64,000 bases of DNA from Halovivax gelatinilyticus. GTDB lineage: Archaea > Halobacteriota > Halobacteria > Halobacteriales > Natrialbaceae. Within the stretch, counting starts at the first letter, position 1. Each line of letters opens with the position of its first letter. Position numbers and translations under genes: made by a program. Below the pieces are notes generated by a model. The model saw only the letters and a list, made by a program, of their open reading frames with translations. It ran no database searches and was not told the origin of the DNA. Below are positions 1 to 8,878 of the stretch, piece after piece. Location of the stretch: contig NZ_CP101322.1 of the NCBI RefSeq assembly GCF_024300625.1, positions 3,299,992-3,363,991 of the forward strand, in the 5' to 3' direction.

Positions 1-743
1 CAGTACCCCTCGAGCAACGAGAGATCGAGGTACCAGGATCGTGGCGGCTCGTCACGAGCCAGGACCCGCTCCATCGCTTCGTCGGAGAGCGTCAGCGGAC
101 TCGCACCTGGTGGGCAGGACAGACACTTTTGTGCGCCGGCGTAGGCGACGTCGATGCCCCATTCGTCGACGCGCAGTTCGACGCCGCCGAGCGACGTGAC
201 GGTGTCTGCGATGACGAGCGCACCGTTGTCGTGTGCGGCCTCGGTCAACGCCGGAACGTTCGGCTGGCGCACGCCGGTGCTCGTCTCGGCGTGGACGAAT
301 CCGAAGACGTCGGGGTCGTGTTTCGCGAGCGCTCGTTCGACGTCGTCCGGATCGAGCGGTTCACCCCACGGTGCCTCGATCTCGACGACTGTCCCACCGG
401 CGCGCGTTGCCATCTGAGCCATCCGTCCGCCGAAGTATCCGTTGGTTGGAACGGCCATCGTGTCGCCCGGTTCGACGAGGTTGGCGATCGCGGCTTCCAT
501 CGCCGCCGATCCGGTCCCCGAGACGGGTATCGTCCACCGGTTGTCGGTCCTGAACGTGTATCGCAATAGCTCCTGGACCTCGTTCATCAGATCGATGAAC
601 GCTGGGTCGAGGTGACCGACCAGCGGCGTGCTCATCGCTCTGAGCACGCGAGGGTGGACGTCGCTCGGACCCGGCCCCATCAGTGTTCGATTCGGTGGCG
701 TGAGTTCGCTCGTCGATGGTGTGTTCGCCGTCTCTCCGTCCAT
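1..743 (-). CDS. Class V aminotransferase, alanine-glyoxylate/serine-pyruvate type (3' end outside window)
   Basis: Only the first 247 codons are present; the gene runs off the left edge. It is a PLP-dependent fold-type I, class V aminotransferase, probably interconverting alanine, serine or glycine with pyruvate or glyoxylate. Visible signs are the MGPGPSDVHPRV start motif near residue 22, the Gly/Ser-rich phosphate loop SGTGSAAMEA near 75, Asp180 in IADTVTSLGG, which would contact the pyridine nitrogen, and the Schiff-base Lys206 in AGAQKCLS. The start is the ATG whose complement is at 741-743. Family assignment is firm. The exact amino donor is not readable, and a phosphoserine- or 2-aminoethylphosphonate-type aminotransferase is a less likely alternative. 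Confidence 0.85.
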   Translation of the reverse strand, partial: MDGETANTPSTSELTPPNRTLMGPGPSDVHPRVLRAMSTPLVGHLDPAFIDLMNEVQELLRYTFRTDNRWTIPVSGTGSAAMEAAIANLVEPGDTMAVPTNGYFGGRMAQMATRAGGTVVEIEAPWGEPLDPDDVERALAKHDPDVFGFVHAETSTGVRQPNVPALTEAAHDNGALVIADTVTSLGGVELRVDEWGIDVAYAGAQKCLSCPPGASPLTLSDEAMERVLARDEPPRSWYLDLSLLEGY

Positions 744-834
744 AGCGATCTTCCGGGCGCGGGCGAGAAAAACGTTCACGAAGCGGAATCGAGCGGGCTG
801 GATCGAGTGTGAGCGACGCCGTCACCAGGATCGG

Positions 835-1704
835 CTACCGTTCGCCCGATACGACGTAGTATCCGAGGTGGTCACCGAACAACTTCTGACAGTGATACCC
901 TCCGATCGCGAGGCCGACGAGTCGGTCGTCGACTCGCCCGAGCAGCGATAGCAGTTTGTAGTACGGGTAGCCGTAGAGGCTCATCCGGCCGGCCTCGTCG
1001 ATCGACGGTCTGACCGCGTCACTGATATCCCTGACCGTGACGTTCTCGAATCCCGCGTTCGAGAGCGCGGTCGTGAGTTCGTCGATGGGGTCGTACCGAA
1101 CGTCCCAGGCGTCGTAGAGCTTCTCGAAACGGCTCGCGACCTGCTGGTCCTCGATTTCGGATCGTCGAAACAGATCTGCAAAGACGATCCGACCGCCGCC
1201 GTCCAAGACGCGACTCGAGGCGTCGACCACGGCGTCATCATCTCGAGAGTGACAGAGCGCTTCGACGCCCCAGACGACGTCGACCGACCCGCTGTCGACG
1301 GATTCGAGTTCGTGAAAATCGTCGAATCGAAACGAAATACGATCGGCAGATTCCGTGGCCGCGGCGTGTGACCGCGCTCGCTCTAGCTGTCGGTCGTGTA
1401 CGTTCACACCGACGACCGACACGTCGTACGTCTCGGCGAGCCACAGCGTATCGGAGCCGACGCCGCATCCGAGGTCGAGTACCCGGTCGCCGGATTCGAT
1501 CGCCACGGCGTCGGCCACTACCTCACACATCCGCTCTACGGCGCGGGCCGGGTCGTCGTCTGCCGATTCGTAATAGCCGTGGTGATAGCTCCGGTGTCCT
1601 TCCTGGGACCAGCGTCGCTCGTGCAGGGGAAAGGACTGTTCGTACATGTCGGTCACCGCGTCCGTTCGCAACTCGTCGTCTCGTTTCGTCGTCTTTCGAT
1701 CCAT
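835..1704 (-). CDS. Class I SAM-dependent methyltransferase
   Basis: A 289-aa cytosolic methyltransferase. Motif I VLDLGCGVGSDT is at residues 75-86, followed by an acidic motif-II region and a post-I segment DVVWGVEALCHS. The N-terminal YHHGYY segment and overall layout resemble the tocopherol/sterol-type and cyclopropane-synthase-like small-molecule methyltransferases, so a lipid, quinone or other hydrophobic acceptor is plausible but unproven. The open frame extends further upstream, but the ATG at 1704 is preferred because it lies one base past the stop of the membrane-protein gene at 1706-2212. The two genes therefore probably form a translationally coupled pair. Confidence 0.8.
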   Translation of the reverse strand: MDRKTTKRDDELRTDAVTDMYEQSFPLHERRWSQEGHRSYHHGYYESADDDPARAVERMCEVVADAVAIESGDRVLDLGCGVGSDTLWLAETYDVSVVGVNVHDRQLERARSHAAATESADRISFRFDDFHELESVDSGSVDVVWGVEALCHSRDDDAVVDASSRVLDGGGRIVFADLFRRSEIEDQQVASRFEKLYDAWDVRYDPIDELTTALSNAGFENVTVRDISDAVRPSIDEAGRMSLYGYPYYKLLSLLGRVDDRLVGLAIGGYHCQKLFGDHLGYYVVSGER

Positions 1705-1705
1705 G

Positions 1706-2212
1706 TCAGTGGCCGTCGTCCGTCGGTGGTAGCCGCTCACGCTCGGCTTTCCCTGTGGGGTGGGGTTCGTCCGAATCAGCCGGTTCGAACGGTTCGTATT
1801 CTGCGAGCGCTTCGGGAGTGGGAATGTCTCGGTCTCCGTCAGCGTGGGGTTCGGTAACTGACAACCGGGCGATTCCGATAGCCAGTAGTGCGGTAATGAA
1901 CCCGAATAAGGCGATCGCGTCCGCGATCGTTTCGGCGACGATCGCAAATCCGAGCGGAATGGCCGCGACCGTCAGTACGCCACAGATCATCGCGAAGAGC
2001 AGCCCTCGGGCGCTCCGTATCTCGTCGTTTCCGCGAAACACGCGGACGAGCGTTCCGAACGCGACGACAGGTGCCCCGATCCAGAGCACCGCGAACACCA
2101 CCGGTCGAGTCTGGGAGAGGAGGGCGAAGATAGTCGCGACGATGGTAAATACGAGCAACCCGATGTGGCCCGCCGAGACGTTCGATCTGGCCCCTGAATC
2201 GTCACCGCTCAT
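1706..2212 (-). CDS. Four-helix membrane protein of unknown function
   Basis: A 168-aa protein not recognised as a named family. After a short polar N-terminus, four hydrophobic segments follow: about residues 15-33, 38-56, 70-92 and 95-112. A soluble acidic, proline-containing tail of about 50 residues ends it. Arg/Asp-rich turns between helices 2 and 3 (VRVFRGNDEIRSARG) suggest a small inner-membrane protein. It lies upstream of, and one base from, the methyltransferase gene, so co-expression is likely. Whether it delivers or anchors the methyltransferase substrate is speculation. Confidence 0.7.
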   Translation of the reverse strand: MSGDDSGARSNVSAGHIGLLVFTIVATIFALLSQTRPVVFAVLWIGAPVVAFGTLVRVFRGNDEIRSARGLLFAMICGVLTVAAIPLGFAIVAETIADAIALFGFITALLAIGIARLSVTEPHADGDRDIPTPEALAEYEPFEPADSDEPHPTGKAERERLPPTDDGH

Positions 2213-2296
2213 TGGTGATCACTCTCGATCCGTCGACAAATACGTGGTGATCTGGCGGCCAAACCGTCGAGCGTGTGGGTGACGTGAGGCCGACGA

Positions 2297-3085
2297 TCAC
2301 CGGCCGACGAACTCCGGTTCGCCGTCTTCGAAGAACGTTCCGACGCCGCTTGCGTAGTCCGTCGTCCCGGTCAGGTCGGTCAATCGATCGCGCTCGTCGA
2401 CGAGATGTGCGTCGAGTGAGCGATCGGCTCCCGCGAACAGGAGCTGGCGGATCGTCCCGTATGCCCGGGTCGGCCCGGACGCTAATTTCTCGGCGATTTC
2501 GGCGAGTCGTTCGTCGAACGCGTCCGCCGGCGCGGTCTCGGTAACCAGTCCGTACTCGACCGCCTCCGTCGGCTCGAACGCCTCGCCGAGCAGTGTGAAC
2601 GACTGGGCGCGTCGGAGCCCGACGAGCCGCGGCAGGAGCCAGGTGATACCGCCGTCGCCGGACAATCCGATCTTCGGGTACGCGTACTCGATCCGAGCCG
2701 ATTCGGACATGAGGGCGACGTCCGAAGCGAGCGCGAGCCCGAGACCGCCACCGGCCACAATACCGTTGATACCCGTGACGACCGGTTTCGGCGCGGTCGC
2801 CATCGTCCGAACGCTCTCGTGAAGCGGGCCGGCGATGTCGTCGATTTCGTTGGCATCCGTCTCGTCGCCGTCGAGTGTAGAGAGATCGGCACCGGTGTTG
2901 AACACGTGCCCAGCGCCGGTCAGCACGATGCATCGAACGTCGTCGTCACCGGCCAGCGATTCGAGACCGTCGGCGATCGATTCGGCCATCTCGGGGTCCA
3001 TCGCGTTGTGCCTATCAGTTCGATTCATGACGACGCGACCGACTCCATCTACCGTTTCGACTGCTACGTGCGGTGACTGACTCAT
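2297..3085 (-). CDS. Crotonase-family enzyme, PaaG-like enoyl-CoA isomerase
   Basis: A 262-aa enoyl-CoA hydratase/isomerase superfamily protein. The oxyanion-hole motifs are visible as FNTGADLSTL and GIVAGGGLGLALASD. The two glutamates that hydratases use (in GGGxEL and PExxLG) are replaced: the first motif reads GGGLGLA and the second YPKIGLSGDGG. The Asp in GDGG matches the acid of delta3-delta2 enoyl-CoA isomerases and PaaG-type enzymes. Isomerisation of an unsaturated acyl-CoA is therefore a better guess than hydration. The start at 3085 (MSQSPHVAV) is the first ATG giving the standard N-terminus; the longer frame upstream lacks family features. Confidence 0.8.
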   Translation of the reverse strand: MSQSPHVAVETVDGVGRVVMNRTDRHNAMDPEMAESIADGLESLAGDDDVRCIVLTGAGHVFNTGADLSTLDGDETDANEIDDIAGPLHESVRTMATAPKPVVTGINGIVAGGGLGLALASDVALMSESARIEYAYPKIGLSGDGGITWLLPRLVGLRRAQSFTLLGEAFEPTEAVEYGLVTETAPADAFDERLAEIAEKLASGPTRAYGTIRQLLFAGADRSLDAHLVDERDRLTDLTGTTDYASGVGTFFEDGEPEFVGR

Positions 3086-3228
3086 ACGGGGTGATCGGTT
3101 CCGTACGGTCAAAAACTGGGGTGATTCGTCCGGGGTTCGTTGGCGCCGTCTATGCGCCACTGTGTCGATCAACACGACTTCGAGACGTTTCAGACCGCTT
3201 ATTAGGGGTTGGTGAGTTGTGCCGGCAT

Positions 3229-4605
3229 ATGGAACGCGTAGACGTCGCGATCGTGGGTGGCGGCCCGGCGGGTGCGTCCGCCGCCGAGCAAGCCGCTTCC
3301 CACGGCGCCGAGACGGTCTGTCTCGAACAGGGCGTCCCGCGAGAAGATCGCGAGGAACTCGGGCCCGACTCGACCGACGCCGCGGGGATGCTCGACTACT
3401 GGATCGACATCATGGACGAAGACTACCGGGAGATTCCCGACGACGTCATCCTGCAGGAGCTCTCGGGGACGGACTTCGTCGGCCCGTCGACGCGTGTCGA
3501 GTTGAACACGACCGGTATGGACGCCTCCTACCCGTCGTTTGGATTCACCTTTCACCGCGCGCGCATGGACGATTGGCTCTACGAGCGTGCGAGAGACGCC
3601 GGTGCGGATATCCGCGTCGGGACGAGCGTCTCCTCGCTCGAGACCGAGATCCACACGAGTGGGCAGACCCACACGCTCACGCTCTCGAACGGTGATTCGA
3701 TAGAAGCCGAACGAATCGTCCTCGCAGATGGTCCGCAGCGACGAATCACGCTCGACGCGTTGGATCAGTTCACACCGACCGGAACCAGTATCTCGGAGTT
3801 TCTCTCCCCGCCGACGGCCAACCACATCGCCTATCAGGAGTACCGCGAATTCCCCGAGGAACTGTTCCCCGACGATCGGCTCGTCTTCTGGTGGGGCTGG
3901 ATGCCCGGTGAGACGGCCTACCCATGGGTGTTCCCGAACGACGGAACCGTCGCGCGCGTGGGCCTGACGATGCCCATCGGTATGACGCTCGACGACGTCG
4001 AGCACCCGGAGACCTATCGATTGCTCGATCCGTCAGACGGCGGAATACCGTCCGGATCGACGTACATAACGCGGCTGCTCGAACGCGTCTACGGCGACGA
4101 GTACGACGTCGAACGCGACATCCCGCTCGTCGAAGACCGCGGAAAAGCGCGGGGGACGGAAACCTACCCGATCTCCTCGACGCGCCCGATCGACTCCCCA
4201 GTCGAAGCCGGTATCGCCGTCGCTGGCGGGGCGATGGGGACGACCTCAGCGTTTCACGAGGGCGGTTACCACGTCGCCGTCAGAACCGGGAAGATCGCCG
4301 GCCGACTCGCCGCGGTCGACCGACTCGGCTCGTACAACGACGTCTGGAAGCGCGCTGTCGGTAGCGAAATCCTGCGAAACGTTTGCTTCGCCGACATCGT
4401 CGGTGACTATCAGCCGGACGACTGGGACCGCGTCTTCGACGTCGCAAACGGGATGATCGGCGACGGGTACGGCGGTCGACTGCTCGGCCGTCGGTATACG
4501 GCCGGAATCGGGGCGACGAAGCTCCTCCTGGCGTACAAGCGACGAAAGTTCCGGTATCGAGACGGCGGCTACGTCCAGTTCGCAGAAGACGAGTACGTTT
4601 ACTAA
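3229..4605 (+). CDS. Geranylgeranyl reductase family flavoprotein
   Basis: A 458-aa FAD-dependent oxidoreductase of the geranylgeranyl (digeranylgeranylglycerophospholipid) reductase family. This family saturates the isoprenoid chains of archaeal membrane lipids or reduces related prenyl groups. The N-terminal dinucleotide fold DVAIVGGGPAGASAAEQAA starts at residue 4. A FAD-contacting Gly/Ala-rich stretch follows near residue 325 (GIAVAGGAMGTTSAFHEGG). The protein is about 60 residues longer than the Thermoplasma enzyme, as is common in haloarchaea. The start is the ATG at 3229, with a TTATTAG TATA-like element about 28 bases upstream. It may act on a quinone or carotenoid side chain instead; substrate assignment is by family only. 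Confidence 0.8.
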   Translation: MERVDVAIVGGGPAGASAAEQAASHGAETVCLEQGVPREDREELGPDSTDAAGMLDYWIDIMDEDYREIPDDVILQELSGTDFVGPSTRVELNTTGMDASYPSFGFTFHRARMDDWLYERARDAGADIRVGTSVSSLETEIHTSGQTHTLTLSNGDSIEAERIVLADGPQRRITLDALDQFTPTGTSISEFLSPPTANHIAYQEYREFPEELFPDDRLVFWWGWMPGETAYPWVFPNDGTVARVGLTMPIGMTLDDVEHPETYRLLDPSDGGIPSGSTYITRLLERVYGDEYDVERDIPLVEDRGKARGTETYPISSTRPIDSPVEAGIAVAGGAMGTTSAFHEGGYHVAVRTGKIAGRLAAVDRLGSYNDVWKRAVGSEILRNVCFADIVGDYQPDDWDRVFDVANGMIGDGYGGRLLGRRYTAGIGATKLLLAYKRRKFRYRDGGYVQFAEDEYVY

Positions 4606-5039
4606 CCCCACCAGCCGTCGGTCCCGGCCGTACTATCGTCCGATTGACCGACTCGTAACAAAGAAGCGCTTTTCACCGGTCGGACTCTACGCTAGGTGCG
4701 TACCTCAGTCCCCGACCGAGTTTACCCACACGGGTGCGATGACGGCATGGAGAACCCGGGTGCGCGACACGCGGAGACGGTTTCGACCGTCAGCAGGTTC
4801 AACGGAACCGCCCCGGCGGAAATCCGTCGGGACCTGGTGGAGTCACCACCCGCCCGGCACGAGGGTTAGCCAGCCGATTCGGCACGCCGCCAGAGATGAG
4901 GCTGGACGTTAGTGTTCCGGGCGACACGTTCGATACGGAACAATCGCACGAATACATCCAGCAAGTGACCAGTTTTAGGCGACGGTATGAGCGGGCCGTC
5001 AATGCTCGATATTCGACCTCGATAACGCCCCTATTGTTG
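4606..5039 (+). other. 434-base gap without a convincing gene
   Basis: Reading both strands gives only short frames with codon use unlike the neighbours, for example 43 codons from 4739. No tRNA, SRP RNA or RNase P signature was recognised. The one clear structure is a 15-base direct repeat at 5010-5024 and 5041-5055. The second copy is the 3' end of the halocyanin gene, so the first copy looks like a small duplication beyond its stop codon. Function unknown. Confidence 0.6.
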
Positions 5040-5609
5040 TTATTCGACCTCGATATCGCCAACCATGGTCGTCTCGTGGGGTTCACAGACGTAGGTGGTC
5101 ATCTCGTCGCTCGCCTCGAATTCGAGCCACTGGTCGTCGTCCGGCGAGTCGGTAAAGTCCGTCTCGAGGTCGTCGACGACCTCGCCGTCGTCGTCTCGTA
5201 TTTCTATGTTGTGGGTGGCCCCGTCCCCTTCGGTCCAGCCGATCTCGTAGGATTCTCCTTCCTCTAACACGAGCGTCGGGTTCTCTTCGCCCTCGATGTC
5301 GTCAGGGGCGATTCCGATCCACCCCTCCGTCTGTCCGTCGAACTCGATCTGGGTATCCGGTTCGATCTCGAACCCGTTTCCGGTATCGTCGTCTTCATCG
5401 TCGTCATCTGGGTCCTCAGCATCGTCTTCAGGATCTTCGGTATCATCCTCTGGCTCTTCGTCGTCGGGTTCTGGTGGCCCCTCTTCACCGTCGTCGACGT
5501 CGTCAGTATCGTCGTCATCGTCCGGGCACCCTGCCAGCAGAACGCTGGCAGAAGCGACGCCTGCGAGCTTTAGCGCTCGTCGTCGTGTCGGATGTCTCTC
5601 CGGTGTCAT
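5040..5609 (-). CDS. Halocyanin-like blue copper lipoprotein
   Basis: A 189-aa exported electron carrier. The N-terminus has twin arginines (PTRRRALKLAG) followed by a hydrophobic stretch and the lipobox LLAGC, so Tat export and lipid anchoring on the outer face of the membrane are expected. Residues about 30-85 form an extremely Asp/Glu-rich linker. The C-terminal cupredoxin domain carries the type-1 copper ligands: His in ATHNIEI, then Cys, His and Met in YVCEPHETTMVG. The frame opens 14 codons further upstream, but only the ATG at 5609 puts the signal peptide at the N-terminus. It probably passes electrons to or from a membrane complex; partners are not adjacent here. Confidence 0.9.
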   Translation of the reverse strand: MTPERHPTRRRALKLAGVASASVLLAGCPDDDDDTDDVDDGEEGPPEPDDEEPEDDTEDPEDDAEDPDDDDEDDDTGNGFEIEPDTQIEFDGQTEGWIGIAPDDIEGEENPTLVLEEGESYEIGWTEGDGATHNIEIRDDDGEVVDDLETDFTDSPDDDQWLEFEASDEMTTYVCEPHETTMVGDIEVE

Positions 5610-5812
5610 AGCAAGGGTCGTAACCCTCCGACGCAAATAACTCCATTCCACCGTATTTTATTCGAATAGTATGGTAGTTCCGAACCTTCAACCGTTACGC
5701 TGTAAATGTTCTAGTATTGATTACCCGTCCCAGTGAACACGTGATTACCACGTCGATCCAGGCGGGCTGTGAGTCACATTGTTCGCATACGCGACGAGTA
5801 CAGTCCGGTTCC

Positions 5813-6688
5813 CTACCGATCGATCGTCAGTAGGACGTGTTCTAATGCGGGAAGCACACGATAGGCCGCCCGAACCTGCTCGATCACGGTGTCAGGATCC
5901 ATTCGGTAGTGCATGAGAGCCCGTCTAAGTACGGGACCAATCGGCCCATCGGCGACGGTGAGAAAGAGCCTCGCCCACGGTCGAACGGTACCGAGACTGG
6001 CGTCCGTTAGTCGCTCGATGGACGCGATTTCGAGCGCCGTTTGTTCGATGGCAGTTACGTAGGAGTCGATCGGTTCGGGCGGTGGCATCCCCCAGGCCCG
6101 AGAAAACCGATCCAAATCGGCTCGTTCGATCAGATCGGTTTGGCGGCGCAATACGTCTGTAACGACCACGGTTCCACCCGGTCCGACGACGCGATCCAGT
6201 TGCGCATATACCGCGCTTCGATCGGGGACGTACACGATGGCGTCGATCGACATCGCCGCAGAGAATGCATTCCTGTCGAATGGCATGTAAGTGGCGTCGG
6301 CGAGGACGAATTCGGAACCGTGGTCGATTTCACCGGAAGAACTGTTCGCTTTCGCGAGCGCGAGGTTATCAGACCCGAGATCGATGCCGACGGCGTCGAA
6401 TCCCCAACGATTTGCCGCGTACCTGACCGGCGCTCCGCGACCGCAACCGACGTCGAGGAGGCGTTCGGCCCTCGGATCCGGTCGAGATGCTGCGAGTCGA
6501 TCGACGACGCGTTCGACGAGGCGCTCCTGGGGATCGCCGATCAGGTGGCTCTGAAATCGACCGGAGTAGCCCAGGTTGAGGTACGAGTCAGTGGAAAGAA
6601 ACAGCGAGAGGCCTCGCCAGATATCGGTCCGGTCACTCTCCGTTCCAAACTGACTGTCGATTCTATCGACGCGGTCACGCGAGGACAT
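5813..6688 (-). CDS. Class I SAM-dependent methyltransferase
   Basis: A 291-aa methyltransferase with motif I LLDVGCGRGAPVRYAA near residue 78, the acidic end of strand 2 in AVGIDLGS, and ADATYMPFD and GPGGTVVVTDVL further on. These features place it with the UbiE/MenG-like and phosphoethanolamine-like group of small-molecule methyltransferases. The N-terminal STDSYLNLGY segment is typical of enzymes acting on lipid or sugar-linked acceptors. The substrate is unknown. It is unrelated in detail to the methyltransferase at 835-1704. The Cys-rich membrane protein gene upstream, on the same strand, ends 48 bases before it. Confidence 0.8.
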   Translation of the reverse strand: MSSRDRVDRIDSQFGTESDRTDIWRGLSLFLSTDSYLNLGYSGRFQSHLIGDPQERLVERVVDRLAASRPDPRAERLLDVGCGRGAPVRYAANRWGFDAVGIDLGSDNLALAKANSSSGEIDHGSEFVLADATYMPFDRNAFSAAMSIDAIVYVPDRSAVYAQLDRVVGPGGTVVVTDVLRRQTDLIERADLDRFSRAWGMPPPEPIDSYVTAIEQTALEIASIERLTDASLGTVRPWARLFLTVADGPIGPVLRRALMHYRMDPDTVIEQVRAAYRVLPALEHVLLTIDR

Positions 6689-6736
6689 CGTTGGGAGCTG
6701 ACGGACGGACGCGAGTCTTGCATTTGAATACTATCA

Positions 6737-7105
6737 TCACAACCGCGAAACCTCCGAGTAACAGTAGGCTGATTCATCACAGTACGTCAAATTTTGACAA
6801 CACTGTGGGCGGACGTAGTGGATGTCTCGATGCCGCCTGAGAAACGTCACGTAACCGTCGTCGACCCGGTCCAGCTTCTCGTGACAGAGCCACTTTCTAC
6901 CGAACCGATTCGCCGCCAGATTCCGGTACGGACAGAGAAAGATCGTCCGCTCGGTACCGTCGATGCGCGGCGTCTCGACGATCTCGACGCCGACGATGCG
7001 GTAGGCCAGCCGGAGCCGTTCGACGACGGCTGACGGCGTGTTCGCACCGAGAAAGAGAACGAACGCGAGAACGTACCCGATCCAGTGGAGGATCTTCTCT
7101 AGCAT
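6737..7105 (-). CDS. Small membrane-anchored cysteine-rich protein of unknown function
   Basis: A 122-aa protein not matched to a named family. One N-terminal hydrophobic segment (about residues 5-25) is followed by a soluble domain with conserved-looking blocks: IFLCPYRNLAANRFG, KWLCHEKLDRVDDGYV and a C-terminal stretch with five cysteines (RPQCCQNLTYCDESAYCYS). The cysteine spacing suggests metal binding or disulfides, unusual in a haloarchaeal cytosolic protein. Codon use is acceptable but less strongly GC3-biased than its neighbours. It lies 48 bases upstream of the methyltransferase gene and could be co-transcribed with it. Confidence 0.6.
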   Translation of the reverse strand: MLEKILHWIGYVLAFVLFLGANTPSAVVERLRLAYRIVGVEIVETPRIDGTERTIFLCPYRNLAANRFGRKWLCHEKLDRVDDGYVTFLRRHRDIHYVRPQCCQNLTYCDESAYCYSEVSRL

Positions 7106-7240
7106 TTCGTTCCGGATTCGAGACGAAGCTCAAAGACTGTTTTCCCGACCGACAGATCGTGTGAACGCACCGGGGGAGCGGTCTGAACACCGGGAAATCG
7201 GATCGACAACCCTTAGCACGACACCGTCGAACGTCCCGAC

Positions 7241-7462
7241 ATGGATCGAGAGGGATTCGTGAAGCTGGCCGTTCTGGCGATTGGGCTAGTCATCTTGAGT
7301 TTCTTCCTTCGCGGATTCGGTCAGTTACTGGTCGGTCGCCAGAACGCAGAATACCTTCAGGCGCCGTTCGCCGTCGTCGGATTCGGACTCGTCCTCTATC
7401 TCTTCGTTCGCGCCACACTCGACTGGGTCGGCGTGTGGCAAATCGAAGCTACCGACCGATAA
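7241..7462 (+). CDS. Small two-helix membrane protein
   Basis: A 73-aa protein with two hydrophobic helices, about residues 8-27 and 42-60, separated by a short loop containing GRQNAEYLQAP. It ends in a short polar tail. No named family recognised. An ACCCTTAG-like TATA element lies about 30 bases upstream of the ATG, which fits a short-leader transcript. It precedes hisD by 37 bases on the same strand, but hisD appears to have its own AT-rich promoter element, so co-transcription is uncertain. Confidence 0.65.
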   Translation: MDREGFVKLAVLAIGLVILSFFLRGFGQLLVGRQNAEYLQAPFAVVGFGLVLYLFVRATLDWVGVWQIEATDR

Positions 7463-7499
7463 CAAAACGGTTTTTCACGTCTCCCCGACGAGTCTTCGT

Positions 7500-8780
7500 A
7501 TGACCATCGAGGTGCGGACCATCGGCGACCTCGGCCCCGGCGATCGCGCGGCCCTGTTCGAACGCGATGCAGGGATCGACGCCGTTCGAGGGGACGTCGA
7601 GACGATCGTCGATCGCGTTGGAGAAGAAGGTGACGCAGCGATTCGTGCCTACAGCGAGGAGTTCGACGACGTCTCGATCGGAAACATCGACTGTACGGAC
7701 GAGTGTGCGCGGGCGTGGGACGAACTCGATGCCGAGCTCCGACAGGCCATCGAAACGGCGATCGAAAACGTTCGGGAGTTTCACGAGGTACAGCGACCGA
7801 CGGACTGGCGTCGTGAGTTCGACGACGGACGCGAACTCGGCCGTCGGTTTCGTCCAATCGAGCGCGTTGGCGTCTACGTTCCCGGCGGGGAAGCGGCCTA
7901 TCCCTCCAGCGCCATCATGGGTATCGTCCCGGCCGTCGTCGCCGGCGTCGAACACGTGGTCGTCGTCACACCACCGGCCGAAGAGCCGAACCCGGCCACG
8001 CTGGGTGCGATCCACGCCGCCGGCGCCGACGCCGTCTACTCCGTGGGGGGCGCTCAGGCGATCGCGGCGCTGGCCTACGGGACCGAGACGGTCGATCGCG
8101 TCCAGAAGATCGTCGGGCCGGGCAATCGTTGGGTAACCGCGGCGAAGTCGGTGGTTCGCGGTACGGTCGAGATCGATTCGCTCGCCGGACCGAGCGAAGT
8201 GCTCGTACTCGCAGACGAGACGGCCGATCCAGCGTTCGTCGCGGGCGAGCTCATCGCGCAGGCCGAACACGATCCGAACGCAGCCGTCGTCGCCGTTACC
8301 GACGACGAGGCGACCGGTCGCGCGATCGCAGACGCAGTCGACGAACGTCTCGACGATCTGGCCAGAGAGCCAGTGATCCGTGAGGCGCTCGGGAACGATT
8401 CGAGCGGCGTGCTGATCGCCAGATCGATGAGCGAGGCGATCCTCTTTGCGGAGTCGTACGCTCCGGAGCACCTCGTGATCCTCGCGGCGGACGACGAGGA
8501 GATCCTCGATCGAATCGACAGTGCCGGGAGCGTATTTCTCGGTCCATTTACCCCCGTCGCGGCCGGCGACTACGCCAGCGGAACGAATCACGTCCTGCCG
8601 ACGAGCGGCGGGGCGAAGGTGACCGGCGGCCTCTCCGTCGAGACGTTCCTGCGCGCGACGACCGTCCAGCGACTCTCCCGTGACGGACTCGCATCCCTCT
8701 CGTCGACGATCACGACGCTCGCCGAAGCCGAGGGGCTGGATGCGCACGCAGAAACGGTGCGACAGCGCCTGGACGAGTAA
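7500..8780 (+). CDS. hisD: Histidinol dehydrogenase
   Basis: A 426-aa zinc enzyme that oxidises L-histidinol to L-histidine with two NAD+ molecules, the last step of histidine synthesis. All characteristic blocks are visible in order: YVPGGEAAYPSSAIMG near residue 122, VGGAQAIAALAYGTE, KIVGPGNRWVTAAK, IDSLAGPSEVLVLAD, the zinc-ligand block IAQAEHDPNA near 252, SYAPEHLVIL with the catalytic Glu-His pair, and the GDYASGTNHVLPT block near 356. Length is typical. It stands alone, without other his genes nearby, as is usual in haloarchaea. Confidence 0.97.
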   Translation: MTIEVRTIGDLGPGDRAALFERDAGIDAVRGDVETIVDRVGEEGDAAIRAYSEEFDDVSIGNIDCTDECARAWDELDAELRQAIETAIENVREFHEVQRPTDWRREFDDGRELGRRFRPIERVGVYVPGGEAAYPSSAIMGIVPAVVAGVEHVVVVTPPAEEPNPATLGAIHAAGADAVYSVGGAQAIAALAYGTETVDRVQKIVGPGNRWVTAAKSVVRGTVEIDSLAGPSEVLVLADETADPAFVAGELIAQAEHDPNAAVVAVTDDEATGRAIADAVDERLDDLAREPVIREALGNDSSGVLIARSMSEAILFAESYAPEHLVILAADDEEILDRIDSAGSVFLGPFTPVAAGDYASGTNHVLPTSGGAKVTGGLSVETFLRATTVQRLSRDGLASLSSTITTLAEAEGLDAHAETVRQRLDE

Positions 8781-8878
8781 TCGGCGGGACTCTACAACAG
8801 ATCGATGACGATCGGAACGAGTCGACCGCCGTTGTTTCGAGCGTCAAGGTTAACATCGTTGGACCGGTAGGTCCACGC

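Noticed and set aside
4739-4870. 43-codon plus-strand frame in the 4606-5039 gap
   Set aside because: Basic and short, no promoter or ribosome-binding signal, no counterpart known.
4896-5267. 123-codon plus-strand frame at the halocyanin gene end
   Set aside because: Antisense to the halocyanin and lacking start context or motif; the halocyanin copper site confirms the other strand.
7449-8747. 432-codon minus-strand open frame across hisD
   Set aside because: It lies antisense to an intact hisD. In GC-rich haloarchaeal DNA the antisense frame of a real gene is often open. Its product is Arg-rich and has no motif.
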